Of a stretch of DNA of 64,000 bases, positions 17,315-26,975 are shown piece by piece. The notes under the pieces are model-generated. The model did not search any database. It had not been told where the DNA came from and saw nothing but the letters and a program-made list of their open reading frames with translations. The stretch is from contig CAZKFM010000010.1 of the NCBI GenBank assembly GCA_964552195.1, positions 46,537 through 110,536 on the forward strand, in the 5' to 3' direction. Position numbers and translations under genes: made by a program. Source of the DNA: CAZKAP01 sp964552195 (GTDB taxonomy: Bacteria > Bacteroidota > Bacteroidia > Flavobacteriales > Flavobacteriaceae). Every line of letters starts with the position of its first letter. Position 1 is the first letter of the stretch.

Positions 17315-17911
17315 GTGATACAAATAGGAAAGACGCTGATATCCGAAGAAATCATCGAAAATGATTTCGTTTGTAATCTCAATGCGTGCAAAGGAGCCTG
17401 CTGTGTAGAAGGCGCCTACGGTGCACCGCTTACCGACCAAGAAACACAGAAGTTTCAAAAGGAATTCGACAAGGCCCGGCCCTATCTGCGTCCAGAGGGT
17501 ATAGCCGCCATTGAAGAACAGGGAGCCTTTGTCAAGGGGGAAGACGGCGAATGGGAAACGCCCCTAGTCCAGGGCAAGGAATGTGCCTATGCCGTGTTCG
17601 ACACCCACGGAACGGCGCAATGCGGATGGGAAAATGCCCATCGAAACGGGGCCGTCGAGACTCCCAAGCCCATTTCCTGTCACCTCTACCCCGTTCGAAT
17701 TACGGAATACACCTCCTTCACTGCCGTCAACTACCACCGTTGGGAAATATGTGATCCCGCTTGTACTCTGGGGGCTTCCCTTGAAGTTCCCGTCTATACA
17801 TTCGTTCGGGTGGCGCTGATCCGCAAGTTTGGTACCGACTGGTACAAAACCCTCGAAAAGGCCGCCGAACTGCATAAAAACGGGACGCGACCCCGTCTCT
17901 CTGAAGAATAG
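17315..17911 (+). CDS. DUF3109 family cysteine-rich protein
   Basis: A 198-residue protein starting at GTG. It has the DUF3109 cysteine pattern: CNLNACKGACC near residue 21, then Cys at about 90 and 104, CHLYPV near residue 121 and CDPAC near residue 147. Relatives (YkgJ-like group) are thought to bind a metal or Fe-S cluster, but the role is unknown. The start is 56 bases after the hydroxylase stop, so a shared transcript is possible. The protein appears soluble and cytoplasmic. Confidence 0.85.
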   Translation: MIQIGKTLISEEIIENDFVCNLNACKGACCVEGAYGAPLTDQETQKFQKEFDKARPYLRPEGIAAIEEQGAFVKGEDGEWETPLVQGKECAYAVFDTHGTAQCGWENAHRNGAVETPKPISCHLYPVRITEYTSFTAVNYHRWEICDPACTLGASLEVPVYTFVRVALIRKFGTDWYKTLEKAAELHKNGTRPRLSEE

Positions 17912-17984
17912 TAGCTCATTGGACAGACGCCTAAGGTTCCAGGCATAGGCCATTTTACAAATTTCATAAATTACTCATTTTTAG

Positions 17985-18047
17985 TTTGTTGTAAATGTGT
18001 GGTTGAAAAGCCGCGGTTTTACTGGTCTGATTCCACATATCAACAAA
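17985..18047. promoter_or_regulatory. Inverted repeat upstream of nrdB (possible regulator site)
   Basis: TTTGTTG followed by ATGTGTGG on the left (17985-18002) mirrors CCACATAT-CAACAAA on the right (18033-18047), with a GC-rich centre between. It lies in the 258-base gap before nrdB, where an NrdR or stress regulator would be expected. It does not match the classical NrdR box closely, so the assignment is weak. Confidence 0.3.
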
Positions 18048-18169
18048 TTGTGTAAAACTTTGGAAGATCCGTCGGCGGGACTCCTTTAATCTTTAGACTC
18101 ATTTCTCAATCTTTGTAAGTCCCTACCCGCGGGTAATTCACGATTCATTCATCACATAAATCACTACGT

Positions 18170-19141
18170 ATGACAGCCGTCGCAGAACCGATATTGGCAG
18201 ACAACAAGGACCGATTTGTACTATTTCCCATCGAGCATCACGACCTTTGGGACTGGTACAAAAAGCAGGAGGCCTGCTTCTGGACCGCAGAGGAGATCGA
18301 CCTCCAGCAGGACCTGGCCGACTGGAAAAACAAACTCAACGACGACGAACGCTATTTCATCAAACACATACTCGCCTTCTTCGCCGCCTCGGACGGTATA
18401 GTCAATGAAAATCTGGCGGAGAATTTTGTCAATGAGGTACAGTACACCGAAGCTAAATTCTTCTACGGCTTCCAGATTATGATGGAGAACATCCATTCCG
18501 AGACCTACTCCCTCCTGATCGATACCTATGTCAAGGATGAGAAGGAAAAGAACAAGCTGCTGAAAGCCATCGAAAACTTCCCCGCCATCAAGAAGAAAGC
18601 CGATTGGGCCCTACGCTGGATCGATTCGCCCAGCTTCGCCGAGCGGTTGATCGCTTTTGCTGCCGTGGAAGGTATCTTCTTTTCAGGTGCCTTCTGTTCG
18701 ATTTTCTGGCTCAAGAAGCGCGGCCTGATGCCCGGTCTCACCTTCTCCAATGAACTGATCTCGAGGGACGAGGGCATGCATTGCGATTATGCCGTTCACC
18801 TGCACAACAACCACCTGATCAACAAAGTACCCAAGGAGCGCATAGTGGAAATCCTGACCAACGCCCTGGACATCGAGCGCGAGTTTATTACCGAATCTCT
18901 CCCCGTGAGTCTGATCGGCATGAACGCTAAACTGATGACGCAGTATCTGGAATTTGTCACCGACCGGCTGCTGGTGGAACTGGGCTGCGACAAAGTCTAC
19001 AATTCGACCAATCCCTTTGACTTCATGGATATGATCTCACTGCAGGGCAAGACTAATTTCTTCGAGAAGCGCGTGTCCGAATATCAGAAGGCCGGGGTTA
19101 TGGACAACAAGAAGGATATCAGCTTCACAGAAGACTTTTAA
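18170..19141 (+). CDS. nrdB: Ribonucleoside-diphosphate reductase, beta subunit (class Ia)
   Basis: A 323-residue R2 protein. The di-iron ligands and radical site are in place: Asp75 (ASDG), Glu106 and His109 with tyrosyl-radical Tyr113 (ENIHSETY), Glu167 (AVEG), Glu201 and His204 (DEGMH). It makes the radical used by NrdA to reduce ribonucleoside diphosphates. The gene is 33 bases before nrdA and shares its transcript. The C-terminal tail (FTEDF) is the usual acidic, aromatic docking peptide for NrdA. Confidence 0.95.
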   Translation: MTAVAEPILADNKDRFVLFPIEHHDLWDWYKKQEACFWTAEEIDLQQDLADWKNKLNDDERYFIKHILAFFAASDGIVNENLAENFVNEVQYTEAKFFYGFQIMMENIHSETYSLLIDTYVKDEKEKNKLLKAIENFPAIKKKADWALRWIDSPSFAERLIAFAAVEGIFFSGAFCSIFWLKKRGLMPGLTFSNELISRDEGMHCDYAVHLHNNHLINKVPKERIVEILTNALDIEREFITESLPVSLIGMNAKLMTQYLEFVTDRLLVELGCDKVYNSTNPFDFMDMISLQGKTNFFEKRVSEYQKAGVMDNKKDISFTEDF

Positions 19142-19174
19142 CAAACACTCGGATCACCCAATAAAACTATTCTT

Positions 19175-21655
19175 ATGCATGTAATCAAGAGAGACGGGAG
19201 GAAAGAGCCCATCATGTTTGACAAGATCACGGCCCGGGTGCGTAAACTCTGCTACGGGCTCAATGAAATGGTTGACCCCGTCAGGGTTGCCATGCAAGTG
19301 ATCGAAGGACTGTACGACGGAGTAACTACCTCCGAACTGGACAACCTGGCTTCGGAAACGGCGGCAGCCATGACCGTGGTACACCCCGACTACGCCAAAC
19401 TAGCGGCGCGTATTTCGGTATCCAACCTGCATAAGAATACCAAGAAGTCCTTTTCGGAAACCATGAAGGACCTCTACACCTACATCAATCCGGCTACGGG
19501 CGAAAAAGCCCCCCTGCTGTCCAAAGAGGCCTACACGGTGATTCAGGACAATGCGGAATTGCTGGACTCAACGATCATTTATAACCGGGATTTCGGATAC
19601 GACTACTTCGGATTCAAAACGCTGGAGCGATCCTATCTGTTAAAGTTAAACGGAAAGATCGTGGAGCGTCCTCAGCACATGCTCATGCGAGTGGCGGTGG
19701 GTATACATATGGACGATTTGGATTCGGTCGTTGAGACCTACGAACTCATGTCCAAGAAATATTTCACCCATGCGACCCCCACGCTTTTCAATTCGGGCAC
19801 GCCCAAGCCACAAATGTCGTCCTGCTTCCTGCTGAGCATGAAGGAAGACAGCATCGATGGCATCTACGACACCCTGAAGCATACAGCGAAAATTTCGCAG
19901 TCCGCCGGGGGTATAGGTCTGTCCATACACAATGTACGCGCAACGGGCTCGTACATATCCGGGACGAACGGAACCTCAAACGGTATCGTTCCCATGCTCC
20001 GTGTGTTCAACGATACGGCTCGCTATGTCGATCAGGGTGGAGGTAAGCGAAAAGGCAGCTTTGCCATCTATCTCGAGCCCTGGCATGCCGATGTATTTGA
20101 CTTCCTGGAACTGAAGAAGAATCACGGGAAGGAGGAGATGCGGGCAAGGGACCTGTTTTACGCCCTCTGGATTCCCGATCTGTTCATGAAACGGGTGGAA
20201 GCCGATGAGAAATGGACGCTCATGTGCCCGAACGAGTGCCCCGGCCTGTATACCAGCTACGGAGAAGAATTCGAGAAGCTCTATCTGAAATACGAAGAGG
20301 AAGGCAAGGGCCGCAAGACCATACGGGCCCGCGAGCTCTGGGAAAAGGTTCTGGAATCACAGATCGAGACGGGCACGCCCTACATGCTCTACAAGGATTC
20401 CGTCAACCGCAAGAACAATCAGAAGAATCTGGGCACCATTCGCAGTTCCAACCTGTGTACGGAGATCATGGAGTTCACCTCCAAAGACGAGATTGCGGTT
20501 TGCAACCTGGCTTCCATAGCGTTGCCCATGTTTGTCAAGGACGGTACGTTCGACCACAAGCACCTGTTCAAAGTCACCAAGCGGGTAACCAAGAACCTCA
20601 ATAAGGTAATCGATCGCAATTACTACCCGGTCAAAGAGGCGGAAAACTCCAATATGAGGCATCGCCCCGTGGGATTGGGCATACAAGGGCTTGCGGATAC
20701 CTTCATCATGCTGAGGATGCCCTTTACCAGTGACGAAGCCAAGAAGCTGAATCAGGAGATCTTCGAAACCATGTACTTTGCGGCCGTAACGGCCTCCATG
20801 GAGATGGCTAAAGAAGAGGGGCCGTATAGCTCTTACCAGGGATCCCCTATATCCGAAGGTGTATTCCAGTATCAAATGTGGGGTATCAAGGACGAGGAAT
20901 TATCAGGCCGATGGGACTGGGCCGCACTACGCAAGCAGGTACTCAAGAATGGAGTGCGCAATTCCCTGCTGCTCGCCCCCATGCCCACGGCATCCACCTC
21001 CCAGATTCTGGGCAACAATGAATGTTTCGAGCCTTATACCTCCAACATTTACACCCGAAGGGTGTTGTCCGGAGAGTTCATCGTCGTCAACAAGCATCTT
21101 TTGGAAGACCTCTACAACCTGGGCCTCTGGAACGAAGAACTCAAGCAGGAGATCATGCGCAACAACGGTTCCATACAGAATATCGATGGCATACCGGACG
21201 ACATCAAAGAACTGTATAAGACGGTTTGGGAGATGAGCATGAAGGATATCATCGATATGAGTCGTCATCGCGGTTACTTTATCGATCAGAGCCAGTCGCT
21301 CAACCTGTTTATGGAAAGCGCGAATTTCGCCAAGCTGACCTCCATGCATTTCTACGCCTGGAAGAGCGGACTGAAAACGGGCATGTATTATCTGAGGACC
21401 AAATCGGCCGCAGATGCCATCAAATTTACCCTGGATAATACCAAGAAGAAGAAGCAGATTCCTGCAGCCGTAGTTACCGAGCCGGTCAACGTTACCAAGG
21501 AGGCGTCGGGCATTGAAGTTAAGGCTGAAAATGTCGGCCAGACCGGAACCGATGTGCAACCCATGAGTGAGGCCGAGTTTAAGGCTTACGTCGAACAATC
21601 GAAAAATGCCGCCGGTAATGGACCGGACGAAGATTGCCTCATGTGCGGTTCCTAA
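19175..21655 (+). CDS. nrdA: Ribonucleoside-diphosphate reductase, alpha subunit (class Ia)
   Basis: An 826-residue R1 protein. Residues 1-90 form an ATP-cone for overall activity control. The catalytic part holds NLCTEI (active-site Asn, Cys, Glu, near residue 428) and the radical-path tyrosines in the C-terminal third. A variable tail of about 60 residues then ends in CLMC, the thiol pair that passes electrons from thioredoxin. It works with NrdB in the cytoplasm to supply deoxynucleotides. It is the last gene of the operon and is followed by a strong terminator. Confidence 0.95.
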   Translation: MHVIKRDGRKEPIMFDKITARVRKLCYGLNEMVDPVRVAMQVIEGLYDGVTTSELDNLASETAAAMTVVHPDYAKLAARISVSNLHKNTKKSFSETMKDLYTYINPATGEKAPLLSKEAYTVIQDNAELLDSTIIYNRDFGYDYFGFKTLERSYLLKLNGKIVERPQHMLMRVAVGIHMDDLDSVVETYELMSKKYFTHATPTLFNSGTPKPQMSSCFLLSMKEDSIDGIYDTLKHTAKISQSAGGIGLSIHNVRATGSYISGTNGTSNGIVPMLRVFNDTARYVDQGGGKRKGSFAIYLEPWHADVFDFLELKKNHGKEEMRARDLFYALWIPDLFMKRVEADEKWTLMCPNECPGLYTSYGEEFEKLYLKYEEEGKGRKTIRARELWEKVLESQIETGTPYMLYKDSVNRKNNQKNLGTIRSSNLCTEIMEFTSKDEIAVCNLASIALPMFVKDGTFDHKHLFKVTKRVTKNLNKVIDRNYYPVKEAENSNMRHRPVGLGIQGLADTFIMLRMPFTSDEAKKLNQEIFETMYFAAVTASMEMAKEEGPYSSYQGSPISEGVFQYQMWGIKDEELSGRWDWAALRKQVLKNGVRNSLLLAPMPTASTSQILGNNECFEPYTSNIYTRRVLSGEFIVVNKHLLEDLYNLGLWNEELKQEIMRNNGSIQNIDGIPDDIKELYKTVWEMSMKDIIDMSRHRGYFIDQSQSLNLFMESANFAKLTSMHFYAWKSGLKTGMYYLRTKSAADAIKFTLDNTKKKKQIPAAVVTEPVNVTKEASGIEVKAENVGQTGTDVQPMSEAEFKAYVEQSKNAAGNGPDEDCLMCGS

Positions 21656-21696
21656 CCGCCAACCCGTATTGGTTTTATAGTGTTTATTAGTAAAAG

Positions 21697-21735
21697 AACC
21701 CCCTGGAATGCCTGCATTCCAGGGGGTTTGTGTTT
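21697..21735. terminator. Terminator after nrdBA
   Basis: A perfect 14-bp stem (AACCCCCTGGAATG with its complement) with a 4-base CCTG loop, 41 bases after the nrdA stop, followed by T-rich sequence. Being flanked by A-rich sequence on the left, it may also serve the convergent gene ending at 21752. Confidence 0.9.
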
Positions 21736-21751
21736 AACTGAGCACTCGGGC

Positions 21752-22411
21752 CTACCATTCCCCTAAGGACCAGGCCCTTCCGCCAGTGAGCTTATCTACT
21801 CCGTCACAGGCAATATATTGTCCGGGCACGGGTAAATAGGCGAGGACTTCCTCCCCTATATACCGGGTTTCCCTGTAGGCATCTATGGCGATGTCCCTAA
21901 GCTGGTGGGCCCAGATAAAACTGGCGGCCTCCGGATTGATCGCGGCTTGTTCCCCGCGATCAACAGCGTCCATGAAGTCCTGAAGTAATTCGGAATGCAC
22001 CTCCTCAACCTCAGGGGCTCGTTTAATCAGATACACCTTAAGCAGACGGTAGATATCATCGTCCGTGAGCTCGTCCAGCACTTGCTTTCCGGTCAACTCC
22101 CGGGCAGATTGCATAAAATGGGCCGTGCTAACACGGGCAAATTCCTTTTCCGGCTCCAATAGCACCTTTTCAAAAAGTCCGTCTACGAATTGGTGAAGCC
22201 CCAGGTCGGTTGCTTTGGGGGTATCAGTTTCGGGTAGTATCATATCGAGCATGCGTGCAACGAGTCGCCCCTCCTCAGGGTTGAAAAAGTCCGGTATCCA
22301 TTCCGAAAAGGGTGTCGATTCGCAACTCTGCAGCATCCCGATCACAGTAGGTGCAGCTACTGCATAACCGAAGACCGATCCAATTCCACGTATAGCTTGT
22401 CTTCTCTTCAT
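21752..22411 (-). CDS. Gluconate 2-dehydrogenase subunit 3-like protein
   Basis: A 219-residue protein with a twin-arginine-like signal (KRRQAIRGIG, hydrophobic run, possible lipobox LQSC). It belongs to the subunit 3 family, marked by ARMLDMILPETDTPKA and GLHQFVDGLF. These small subunits accompany GMC-type sugar dehydrogenases and are needed for export and activity of the catalytic subunit. The start codon overlaps the stop of the GMC gene by one base, so both are co-translated. It supports a periplasmic sugar-oxidising complex. Confidence 0.88.
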   Translation of the reverse strand: MKRRQAIRGIGSVFGYAVAAPTVIGMLQSCESTPFSEWIPDFFNPEEGRLVARMLDMILPETDTPKATDLGLHQFVDGLFEKVLLEPEKEFARVSTAHFMQSARELTGKQVLDELTDDDIYRLLKVYLIKRAPEVEEVHSELLQDFMDAVDRGEQAAINPEAASFIWAHQLRDIAIDAYRETRYIGEEVLAYLPVPGQYIACDGVDKLTGGRAWSLGEW

Positions 22412-24129
22412 CAGATTGCTCCTCTTTTTAATTCTTTAACTGCATGATTGGCCGCTCTGGCGGTAAAGGCCATATACGTTAACGAAGGATTCACGCAGCT
22501 GGCCGAGGTCATGAAGGCTCCGTCCGTTACATAGACATTCTTCACTGCGTGTACCTGATTGTATCCATTGAGGACCGAGGTCTTTGGGCTGCGCCCCATG
22601 CGGGCCGTTCCCATCTCGTGTATTCCAAGCCCCAGGGCATACGAGCTGTCGTAGGGCTCAATATCCCGGGCCCCGGCCTTTTTCAGCATATCCACCGCTT
22701 GCTCTTGCATATCGGTACGCATCCGAAGCTCGTTCTCCCGGATCTCGGCATCGAAGGTAACCGTAGGCAGTCCCCACTGGTCGGTCTTATCGTAGTCCAG
22801 GGTCATCCGGTTGTCCTCGTAGGGCAGGATTTCGCCGAAGGCATTGAAGTTCATGGTCCACTCTCCCGGTTTGAGTATGGCCTCCTTCAGGTCCTTACCA
22901 AAGCTGGCTTCGGCTACCACATTGCCGTATTCACTTCTGCTGGCACCTCCCTGATAGCCGTATCCACGTATAAAATCGGGATGGTCGGTGGCCCCACCGA
23001 GGTTACGGAATCTCGGTAGATAAATACCCCCTGGCTTGCGCCCGCTGTAATACTGATCCTCATATCCATCGACCACCCCACGGGCACCCACACGAAAATG
23101 ATGGTCCATAATGTTCCTGCCCAGCTGGCCGGAGTCGTTCCCCAGGCCATCCGGGAAACGGTCGGACCGGGACTGCATGAGTATGGAAGCCGATGCAATG
23201 GCGGAGGCGCAGAGGAAGATCACCCGAGCCTTGTATTCATACTTTTCCTTGGTTTCCGCATCTATAATACGGACACCAGTAGCCTTTTGGGTATCCGGAT
23301 CGTAGATGATTTCGTGTACGATGGAATTCGGGCGCACTGTCATATTGCCAGTGCGCTCTGCCGCCGGTAGGGTGGAAGACAGGCTGCTAAAGTAGGCCCC
23401 GAATGGACATCCACGCGAACAGCGATTCCGGAACTGGCAGCGGTTTCGCCGATCGCCTTCGAAGGCCTTATCGCTGTTGATATGCGCTATCCTTCCCGAG
23501 GTGAGTACGCGATCGTTATAATGGGTTTCTATCTTTCGGCGAAGGTGTTTTTCCACACAGTTCAGTTCCATCGGCGGCTCGAAGATGCTGTCGGGAAGCT
23601 GGGGTAGGTTGAGTTCTTCACCCACGATTCCAATATAGGCCTCCACTTTTTCGTACCAAGGCTTAATATCCCGGTAGCGGACGGGCCAGTCCACACCATG
23701 GCCGTCGCGCCGGTTGGCCTCAAAATCGATATCGCTCCATCGGTAGCTGTGACGCCCCCACATGATGGAGCGCCCTCCCAGGTGGTATCCCCGCATCCAG
23801 TCAAAGCGCTTCACTTCGTTATACGGGTGGTCGATATCATCTACAAACCAATGATGAATCTCGGCATTGGTGGTATACCCCGCGCGATCCTGCTTGAGCT
23901 GTCTCTTGAGTTTTTCGGCAGGTAGTTTGCCGTTGTGCGGAAAATCCCAGGGATCCATATGGGCGGTCTTGTAGTCGTCCACATGGCGCACCATGCGCCC
24001 TCTTTCCAGAACCAGCGTATTTAGTCCGCTCTCGCACAGCTCCTTGGCTGCCCATCCCCCACTGATTCCGCTGCCCACGACAATGGCGTCGTAGGATTCC
24101 TGCTCTTGATTGTAATAGAATGTACTCAT
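22411..24129 (-). CDS. GMC family oxidoreductase (probable glycoside 3-dehydrogenase catalytic subunit)
   Basis: A 572-residue flavoprotein. The FAD-binding GSGISGG is at residues 19-25 and the glycine-rich GRxSxMWGRHSYRW follows. A CxxxxxCxxGCPFGA cysteine-rich motif lies near residue 235. The C-terminal GMC block HEMGTARMG and DGAFMTSASCVNPSLT is complete. No own signal is visible; relatives are carried out by the twin-arginine signal of the small subunit. In related systems such enzymes oxidise sugars and glycosides at C3. The neighbouring isomerase and DUF1080 genes agree with that role, which remains an inference. Confidence 0.85.
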   Translation of the reverse strand: MSTFYYNQEQESYDAIVVGSGISGGWAAKELCESGLNTLVLERGRMVRHVDDYKTAHMDPWDFPHNGKLPAEKLKRQLKQDRAGYTTNAEIHHWFVDDIDHPYNEVKRFDWMRGYHLGGRSIMWGRHSYRWSDIDFEANRRDGHGVDWPVRYRDIKPWYEKVEAYIGIVGEELNLPQLPDSIFEPPMELNCVEKHLRRKIETHYNDRVLTSGRIAHINSDKAFEGDRRNRCQFRNRCSRGCPFGAYFSSLSSTLPAAERTGNMTVRPNSIVHEIIYDPDTQKATGVRIIDAETKEKYEYKARVIFLCASAIASASILMQSRSDRFPDGLGNDSGQLGRNIMDHHFRVGARGVVDGYEDQYYSGRKPGGIYLPRFRNLGGATDHPDFIRGYGYQGGASRSEYGNVVAEASFGKDLKEAILKPGEWTMNFNAFGEILPYEDNRMTLDYDKTDQWGLPTVTFDAEIRENELRMRTDMQEQAVDMLKKAGARDIEPYDSSYALGLGIHEMGTARMGRSPKTSVLNGYNQVHAVKNVYVTDGAFMTSASCVNPSLTYMAFTARAANHAVKELKRGAI

Positions 24130-24265
24130 TAAAAAGGCACCTTGTATGTTTCGGTGAAAGCCTTAAATCTAAATAATATTTTTACATTTAAACGGCTATT
24201 TCTTTGCCAATAATACAACCTAACCTCAATTATAAAGGGATTTTAATCCTTATCAACGCATTGTA

Positions 24266-25255
24266 ATGAAGAGAAGGGACTTTTTCGAGTCAGGGGCAAG
24301 AGCGAGCCTGGCCCTTGGGGCACTGGGTCTTACTGCCTGTAAGGACAACGCCAATGCCATAGTTAGCAGCACGGATGCGGACTCAGAAACCGGTGATTCA
24401 GGTATGTTTTTCAAGATTTCCCTGGCTCAGTGGTCGATCCATAAGATGATACAGGAAAAAGGATTCGACCCCTACGGTTTTGCGGGTCTCGCGGCCGACT
24501 GGGGCTTTGAGGGCCTGGAATATGTCAATCAGCTCTACCGGGACAGCCTGGAACCCGCCGGATACTCCGCTTCTGCCATGAAGGCCTTTGTGGACCGCTC
24601 CAATGCGGAGAGCAGCAAATTCGGGCTTCCTAACCTGCTGATCATGGTTGACGGGGAGGGCATGCTCTCCACTCCGGACGACGACGCCCGAAAAGAAGCC
24701 GTTCGAAATCATGTCAAATGGATCGAGGCCGCGGCGGACATGGGATGTCACTCCATACGTGTCAACCTGAACGGGAGCGACGAAGCGGAGATTTGGAAGA
24801 AGGCTTCGGTTGAGAGTCTCAAGGCGCTCAGCGATTTAGCGGCACCCCAGGGAATCCATATCCTGGTGGAAAACCACGGGGGCCTGTCCTCCAACGGCGC
24901 ATTGCATGCCGATGTCATGAAGGAAGTCGGCATGGATAACTGCGGAACTCTGCCCGATTTCGGGAATTTCTGCATTGCCTACGACGATGACAGGCAGTGT
25001 ATGGGATATTACGACAAATACCGGGGGATGAGGGAATTGCTCCCATTTGCCAAGGCAATCAGCGCGAAGTCCCACCGCTTCAGCCCGAATGGTCAGGAGA
25101 TCGATATCGATTACACCACCATGCTTCTGCTCATCAAGAACTCGGGCTATACAGGCTATATCAGTGTGGAATACGAGGGTGACGGTCTCACCGAAGAAGC
25201 GGGCATACTGGCTACCAAGAAACTATTGGAAACATCGGCAGCTCAACTGGCCTAA
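24266..25255 (+). CDS. Exported sugar phosphate isomerase/epimerase-like TIM-barrel lipoprotein
   Basis: A 329-residue protein with a twin-arginine signal (KRRDFFESG) that ends in a lipobox, LTAC. It is therefore likely a Tat-exported lipoprotein. The mature part is an AP-endonuclease-2-type TIM barrel of the xylose isomerase-like superfamily. Metal ligands are expected in LVENHGG, LPDFGNF, AKSHRF and VEYEG. It probably isomerises or epimerises a keto-sugar in the periplasm, next to the GMC complex. It starts the plus-strand operon, divergent from the GMC operon over 136 bases. Confidence 0.85.
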   Translation: MKRRDFFESGARASLALGALGLTACKDNANAIVSSTDADSETGDSGMFFKISLAQWSIHKMIQEKGFDPYGFAGLAADWGFEGLEYVNQLYRDSLEPAGYSASAMKAFVDRSNAESSKFGLPNLLIMVDGEGMLSTPDDDARKEAVRNHVKWIEAAADMGCHSIRVNLNGSDEAEIWKKASVESLKALSDLAAPQGIHILVENHGGLSSNGALHADVMKEVGMDNCGTLPDFGNFCIAYDDDRQCMGYYDKYRGMRELLPFAKAISAKSHRFSPNGQEIDIDYTTMLLLIKNSGYTGYISVEYEGDGLTEEAGILATKKLLETSAAQLA

Positions 25256-25265
25256 CCCGAAACCC

Positions 25266-25718
25266 ATGGAACCCTTTCTACATTACCTGTACGACTACAA
25301 TTTCCAGGCAAATAAGACGCTGATCGAGAACCTCAAGGATCTACCTGAGGAAAGCGCCGATCTGGACCGGATTTTTTCCCATATCCTCAATGCGCACCAC
25401 ATCTGGAATAAAAGGATTCTCAAAGAAAAGCCGGCCTTTGGCGTTTGGGACATCCATTCCTGGGAGGAGTGGAGCGAAATCCACTACGACAACCAAAGGG
25501 ACAGTTTTGAAGTCCTGAGTCGATACGAGACCATGGAGCGACGCGTGGAATACCAGAATTCCAGAGGCGAGGAACATGTCTCCACTTTGGACCAAATCCT
25601 CTACCACATTATCAATCACTCCACCCAGCACCGCGGACAGCTCCTGATGAAAATGCGGGAACGGGGCATGGATCCGCTGTCACTGGATCTGATTCATTAC
25701 AAGAAAATAACCCTCTAA
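25266..25718 (+). CDS. DinB family protein
   Basis: The ATG at 25266 gives 150 residues, 10 bases after the previous stop. The protein is a four-helix bundle of the DinB/YfiT type. The three metal-binding histidines fit HILNAHHIWN near residue 41 and HIINHSTQHRGQ near residue 122. Members bind nickel or zinc and include bacillithiol- or mycothiol-dependent transferases, but most are uncharacterised. It is embedded in the sugar operon with gaps of 10 and 11 bases on either side, so it is co-transcribed; a role in that pathway is possible but unproven. Confidence 0.85.
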   Translation: MEPFLHYLYDYNFQANKTLIENLKDLPEESADLDRIFSHILNAHHIWNKRILKEKPAFGVWDIHSWEEWSEIHYDNQRDSFEVLSRYETMERRVEYQNSRGEEHVSTLDQILYHIINHSTQHRGQLLMKMRERGMDPLSLDLIHYKKITL

Positions 25719-25729
25719 TCTAGTATTGC

Positions 25730-26962
25730 ATGAAAACAGGTACCGCCGTGCAGTTATCCCTGATGATGTTCCTGGAGTTTTTTATCTGGGGGGGCTGGTT
25801 TGTCAGCCTAGGTACTTTCCTGGGGAATAACCTGAACGCCACTGCGCCGGAGACGGCCATGGCCTTTTCCACCCAGTCTTGGGGCGCCATCATTGCCCCC
25901 TTTATCATCGGGCTTATAGCGGATCGTTATTTCAATGCGGAGCGCATTCTGGGTTTCCTGCATCTGGTAGGGGCCGTGCTGATGTACCTGATGTATCAGA
26001 CGACGGACTTTGCGGCCTTCTACCCTTACGTGCTGGGGTATATGATTGCGTATATGCCTACCCTCGCACTGGTCAATTCAGTAGCCATGAACCAGATGTC
26101 CGATCCGACCAAACAGTTCTCCCTGGTTAGGGTTTTCGGAACCATAGGGTGGATAGTCGCCGGACTGGTAATCAGCTTTGTCTTCCACTGGGACGACCAG
26201 CAGGGGATAGCCGATGGGGCACTGAAATACACCTTCCTGATGACAGCCATCGCCTCGGGGGTACTGGGAATATTCAGCTTTACCCTGCCCAAGACCCCAC
26301 CCAGGGCCAAAGGTCAGGAGGGAGCCAGCCTTACCGCCATTCTCGGACTGGACGCCCTTCAGCTGCTGAGGAACCGGAACTTCCTGCTCTTTTTCCTGGC
26401 CTCCGTACTGATCTGCATACCCCTGGCCTTCTACTATCAGAATACCAACCCCTTTCTCACCGAGATCGGAGTGGATAATCCCACGGGTAAAATGACGATC
26501 GGGCAGGCATCGGAAGTCTTATTCATGCTGCTGTTGCCGTTCTTCTTCAAACGGTTCGGCTTTAAGAACACCATATTGGTTGGCATGTTCGCCTGGACGT
26601 TGCGCTATTTGCTGTTCGCCTATGGGGATGCCGGTGAACAATTCTATATGCTGCTCATTGGAATCGCTCTGCACGGCATCTGCTACGACTTCTTTTTCGT
26701 AAGCGGGCAGATCTATACGGATTCCAAGGCCGGTGAAAAGTACAAGAGTTCCGCCCAGGGACTGATTACCCTGGCTACCTATGGAGTGGGTATGCTGATC
26801 GGATTCTGGGTCGCGGGTCAGATCACCGAGTTCTATATAACCGGAGATAAAGAGCACGACTGGCAGCAGATCTGGACGCTGCCCGCCATCTTTGCAGGCG
26901 GAGTATTCCTGTTGTTCGCTCTATTTTTCAAGAACGAGAAGGTCGAATACACGGCCTCCTAA
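25730..26962 (+). CDS. MFS transporter, nucleoside:H+ symporter-like (NupG type)
   Basis: A 410-residue protein with about 12 membrane segments. Marks of the NupG/XapB-like group are MMFLEFFIWGGWFVSLG at the start, GLIADRYFNAERILG after the second helix, and FGTIGWIVAG in the middle. In Bacteroidota sugar clusters these transporters usually carry a sugar or sugar derivative, not a nucleoside. Its place between the TIM-barrel and dehydrogenase genes suggests uptake of the keto-sugar or its product. It is spaced by 11 and 13 bases from its neighbours. Confidence 0.88.
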   Translation: MKTGTAVQLSLMMFLEFFIWGGWFVSLGTFLGNNLNATAPETAMAFSTQSWGAIIAPFIIGLIADRYFNAERILGFLHLVGAVLMYLMYQTTDFAAFYPYVLGYMIAYMPTLALVNSVAMNQMSDPTKQFSLVRVFGTIGWIVAGLVISFVFHWDDQQGIADGALKYTFLMTAIASGVLGIFSFTLPKTPPRAKGQEGASLTAILGLDALQLLRNRNFLLFFLASVLICIPLAFYYQNTNPFLTEIGVDNPTGKMTIGQASEVLFMLLLPFFFKRFGFKNTILVGMFAWTLRYLLFAYGDAGEQFYMLLIGIALHGICYDFFFVSGQIYTDSKAGEKYKSSAQGLITLATYGVGMLIGFWVAGQITEFYITGDKEHDWQQIWTLPAIFAGGVFLLFALFFKNEKVEYTAS

Positions 26963-26975
26963 TCCAACAATCACT

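Noticed and set aside
18000..18060. Classical NrdR box before nrdB
   Set aside because: The inverted repeat there does not follow the NrdR box sequence closely enough to name it so.
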